DNA of 64,000 nt from Lepidodermella squamata. Lineage: Eukaryota; Gastrotricha. Shown one piece after another: positions 60,261 through 64,000 of the stretch. The stretch's first letter is position 1. The number at the start of each line of letters is the position of its first letter. The stretch lies in contig JBLDXI010000013.1 in NCBI GenBank assembly GCA_047495785.1, positions 806,001 through 870,000 on the forward strand, in the 5' to 3' direction. The notes under the pieces are model-generated. The model was given only the letters and a program-made list of their open reading frames with translations, did not search any database and had not been told where the DNA came from. The translations under genes were made by a program, and so were the position numbers.

Positions 60261-63200
60261 TCAATGAACGCCGTAAAATTTGCTGTCGCCGTGGCTGTGG
60301 CTCTCCATCGACTCCGTGCCAGCGCTCATGTCGATGAACTTCACAGCCGGAGACGCACTGACACGCTGAATCGCCTGCAAAATCTCTCCGGTTTCGTTGG
60401 CAACCGCACTTGACCTGTAGCTCTGTTCGTTGTCTGTCGGTTGATGGGTTGATGGGTTGCGGGCGACGACGTTCGGCTCACCCTGCAGGCGGCTGCCAAT
60501 CGACGACATGCGACGCGATCGGCTGATGACGCTGTTGCGTGACAACTCGCGAAGAAGCACGCGATTCAAAAATTGAATGTTGACCTCTTTCGGCCGGTCG
60601 TCGTCCAATATCGGAATTGATGAGACAATACCGCCAGACGAGCGGCGTTCGTCGTCAGCCGTTATCGGGTCTAGGTTCTTCTCGCCATCGTAGTCGACAT
60701 TGCCCGCAACAGTGAGTGGGACATCGACATACGTTGGTTGAACAGATAGTCGGCGAATGAGGCGTTGTCTAGCTTTTTCTTCCATTTCCTTTTCATGCGC
60801 CATTTTCGCGGCCATTAAATCGGCCGTCGACGTCAGGTTAACTCCAGCTGGGCCGTCCTCAGGTATCGCATCCATTGCGGTTGCTTCCAGGTCGCTGATC
60901 ACCATAGCCTTGTTGTACTCACCTACAGCTTGGTCTATGGACGAAACAAATCTGAACTGTTCCAAGCCGAGCTTTTCCAGCTGCTTGTGAACATTTTCGT
61001 TCAAATTAGCGAAAACGACGTGAAGACCGCGTTTAACAGCCGTGAGTAACAGGCTTCGAAAAGCTTGAATACCCGTGTAGTCGACAGATTGAACGAAAGT
61101 GCAGTCGATAATCAAGTGTGACTCTCGCGCTAAAATTGCTTCGACTTTGCACAGAAATTTCTCGACACTTGGGTATTTCATGCCGTGCGACATGCGAATA
61201 ACGACAATCGAATTTGTCGGGGTCGTGTCGCCGAAAGTAAATTTCGATTCGGGGTATTTTCTCGTCACTTGAAGATCCATGCCAACGGTCGCTTTCAAGA
61301 ACATGATCATGTTGATGAACAGACAGAAGAGGACCTAAAGGCATTGGACAAATTAATGACAAAAGAAACGAGTACAGTTTTAATCGAATTTGTCATTTCA
61401 ATTTTCCTCAATTTTTCAGTAAAAACCAATTTTTTTCGAAAGAAATTTGAGATATTTTCGTAGTAAAATCGCATTTCTACTTACACCGTAACTGATTTCG
61501 AAAAATACGCATATGAGAATGGTCAGGACAAGAAGGACGCAATCAGCCCGACAATGCTTCCAAACATCAGGAATCTTGAAAAATAATGAAAAATTATTGA
61601 AATTTCGTGGTATAACAAAAGGCGTTAACTCACAATATGAAAATCGACGAGGTTCAACGCGGCCACCATGACGACCGCTGGAAAATACGATAATTCGAAT
61701 ATTGATTAATTTATTATTGATAAATCTACCGCCGAGAGTTGCCTTTGGAATAAAATAGAAGACACTCGTCAACGTGTTAAGGCAGATGATGACGATGATT
61801 GCGCTGATGACGGATCCAATTTGGGTGCGTACTCGGCATTGATCATTCAAGGCCGCTCGGGTGACAGCAGCGGTGATCGGCATGCCGTGCAGAAAACCAG
61901 TGACTAGGTTAGCCAGGCCGATCGCCAACAATTCTTGCCTAGCATCAACACGGTAGCCGTTTTTGCTGCCGAGAGCTTTCAAGATGGCGAAAAGTTCCAT
62001 GACGATCATGAGGGGCAGAATGATGAAGCCGATGGTAAGATCGCTCATCAACTGCTTCTCAGGCTTAACCAATATATCATTCACGATCGTATCGTTGCCA
62101 ACAGTCGTTATGTTTCGCTTAATCAGCGCGAAAGGTGGTATGTCGAAATTCATCATGCCAGGTTTGATATAGCCGACCAAGCTCGCGCCAATGTTGCCGT
62201 CATTTGCCTTATAAAGGCCATAAGCGATACCGGTTGACAAAATGAAAAGAAAAACGTTTTTGCCTGTGAAATGAATGCTTGAAAAATTGCCGATAGGATG
62301 AAGATGGCCAACTTACAAGCACACATGAATCGCATGATATTGATGACCTTGGCAAACTTGGCCTTCTTCTCCTCGGTTTCGAGCTTTATGCATTTGTGGC
62401 CGATAAGTTCTGCTATTCTTGGTAAATTCTGCATTAGCATCAGAAAGCCAATCGATGCGAAACCAAAGGCAATGTCACTTTTGCTATAAGGGATGAAAAT
62501 TTGTCATTTGATGATCTTTAACCTGAAAAATCGCTTACTTCACTTTTGGCCCATAATCTACAACATTTTTTATGTGTTTGACAAAAACACCTGGAATGGA
62601 GGCCGGGTTCTTTTTCAATCCGAAGATGCTCTAAAAAAACTTTATTACTATTTAGGCCGAATAAATTGAAGCAGACAAACCTTCAATTGACTGGCTGTAT
62701 AGCAAATATTAAAAAAAAACCTTTAATTTTGGTAAAAAAAAATGTGTAAATCACTTGCCTGTGATTGTGATACCAGCGGCTGTCATGAAACCTGAAACAA
62801 CAGGAATCGAGAAGAGATTGACGATGAACCCGAGTTTGAAAATAGCCATTAGCAACAAAGCAACGCCTGTGATCAGTGCCAAGATAGTCGCACATGTTGG
62901 ATCGCCGTCATCGTCGTCGTAATTAGGGTTAGCCCCTGACGCTATTTGACCCGTAATCATGCAAATGACAGCATCGGGACCAATAGATGCGTCTTTGGAT
63001 GTTCCCATTAGAATGTAGATAAACTGGCCGATGATTGACGAGTGAAGACCGACTTCGGGGCGGAGGTTGGCAAGGGAGCCATACGCCAAACACTGCGGCA
63101 CCATGGTGATGCCGACAGTCAGACCGGCTACGATGTCATAATAGAAGTCCTCGCGGGTGTATTTCGGCAGCCAAACTAAAATCGGAAACAGGCGCCGTAA

Positions 63201-63281
63201 TTCGACGAGAACTTTTTCGCGTGTGAACGAATTTTTGATATCAGTCTTGGCCTGATCGAATCGCTCGTACAAGCGATGCAT
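60261..63281 (-). CDS. SLC26A11-like anion transporter (copy B)
   Basis: Exons (minus): 62759-63281, 62681-62694, 62539-62630, 62317-62483, 61730-62263, 61634-61677, 61485-61574, 60261-61334; 845 residues, phase closed. Same blocks as copy A: LFPILVWLPKYTREDF, VGITMVPQCLAYGSLANLRP, GTSKDASIGPDAV, VNLFSIPVVSGFMTAAGITI, NGYRVDARQELLAIGLAN, STAS with IDCTFVQSVDYTGIQAF. The 14-nt exon at 62681-62694 gives A-S-Q-L-K and follows a GC-AG intron (ACAG|GCAAGT). Between TM segments it has a shorter loop than copy A, without the Arg-rich stretch. Acceptor-like CAG 8 nt before the ATG. Tail after STAS is Ser/Arg-rich and diverged from A. Confidence 0.94.
62681..62694 (-). other. 14-nt microexon of SLC26 copy B after a GC-AG intron
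   Basis: Acceptor CTATACAG precedes CCAGTCAATTGAAG, donor GTTTGT follows. It completes ITITASQLKSIFGL, aligning with ITIAASQLAPLLGL of copy A, where the downstream exon junction lies at the same codon. The upstream donor is GC (62757-62758 on the minus strand) in the strong context ACAG|GCAAGT. Confidence 0.85.
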
Positions 63282-63289
63282 TCACCGAG

Positions 63290-64000
63290 CTGAAATACTG
63301 AGGAATAGCTTGCCAAGAATCAGTTAAAAATATCTAAAAAATGCCGGATCAAACAAAATAATCAATGAACCATATAGATAACGTCATAACATCTTCCTTA
63401 TTGTTCTCAGCATTTCAGCGTGACCAATACCTGAGCACTGATAAATAGATTACCTCTACTATAAATGCAACGGTTGATGAGTCATCATTGATGATGCTCA
63501 TCTCGCCAAAATCAGAAAATGTCGAACTCTTGATCATCCGCCAAAAACCATGGAAACTATCTGGAACTGATGTGATATACGTGTTCCGCGGTAATGACCA
63601 GTTTATCTGCAGTGTCAGGTGATTGGCGTGACCAGATAATTTCCCCAGGTGCATTCTACCCACCAACTATGTCAATTTAGTGGCGCGACTGTTGCGGGCC
63701 GCCTCTCGCGCATTCGAGGAGCTCGCAAAAATGCTAATTTTTTGTCGCTCGCCGTTTTCCCGGTATCCATTTATAAACCACCATCAGTACTGTAATGCTT
63801 CATATGAGTGTGAAACTATATATTATGGCCTGATAAACCAAGTCATGTAACCTTATTTAATTTTGCTGCACACCTTGATGTAAAACCACGGTAAAATTAT
63901 ACGTGCCTGCATTTTACTTGAGATATTTTTAGGTGACCTTCTTGATCGATTGAACACGATTGGAGCACACAGCTACGCTATAAACTTGGCAGCTGAATTC
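63290..64000. other. 5' flank of SLC26 copy B to window end
   Basis: No exon supported; a minus-strand frame at 63415-63666 has no family features. Probable promoter region of the SLC26 pair. Confidence 0.5.

Noticed and set aside
1-64000. CRISPR arrays, tRNA or rRNA genes
   Set aside because: No regular repeat-spacer array and no clover-leaf or rRNA-like segment was recognised by eye; a covariance-model search would be needed to exclude tRNAs.

Overview
The window looks like nuclear DNA of a small invertebrate bilaterian. The genes are spliced with mostly 49-60 nt GT-AG introns. They include animal-specific families: a Cys-loop receptor, an aminergic GPCR, TPPP/p25-alpha, a septin, a muscle-type myosin essential light chain, a Ly6/uPAR protein, a TRIM-NHL-like protein and an ABCB pump. 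A full-length broad-minded (TBC1D32) gene, a cilium factor, fits a lineage with signalling or motile cilia (for example a flatworm- or rotifer-like animal). I cannot name the species. Nine genes have an AG acceptor 4-34 nt upstream of the ATG, which hints at spliced-leader trans-splicing or very short 5'UTR exons.

Layout: 1-4645 (-) ABCB full transporter, cut by the left edge inside NBD2. 6108-6749 inverted-repeat MITE. 8108-10267 (+) septin. 11391-11851 (+) small Met/Cys-rich secreted protein. 12704-13412 (+) TPPP. 14035-16680 (-) Cys-loop receptor. 20628-20815 hairpin MITE. 21512-29604 (+) TBC1D32, whose last intron (3.7 kb) holds a dead antisense non-LTR retrotransposon. 29811-32966 (-) aminergic GPCR with a roughly 460-residue third intracellular loop. 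34786-35290 pogo-like MITE. 39232-40680 (+) myosin essential light chain. 42769-43532 (-) C2HC zinc-finger protein with a CtBP-type motif. 44987-45413 (-) Pro/Gln/His-rich protein. 49760-52205 (+) Gln-rich four-TM (MARVEL-like) protein. 52680-54797 (+) RING-less B-box/NHL protein. 55170-56113 (+) Ly6 protein. 56369-59759 and 60261-63281 (-) tandem SLC26A11-like anion transporters.

Exon models were built by hand from splice sites, reading phase and family alignment. Coding lengths close in phase for every complete model, and for the ABCB model as far as the window edge. The strongest oddities are a 22-nt intron in the ABCB gene that phase and family alignment both require, microexons of 8, 14 and 23 nt (the 14-nt one behind a GC-AG intron), an unusual pore motif in the Cys-loop receptor, and a GPCR with altered activation switches. 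The genes do not form one pathway. They are membrane transport and receptor genes, cytoskeletal genes and regulators interspersed with non-coding DNA.
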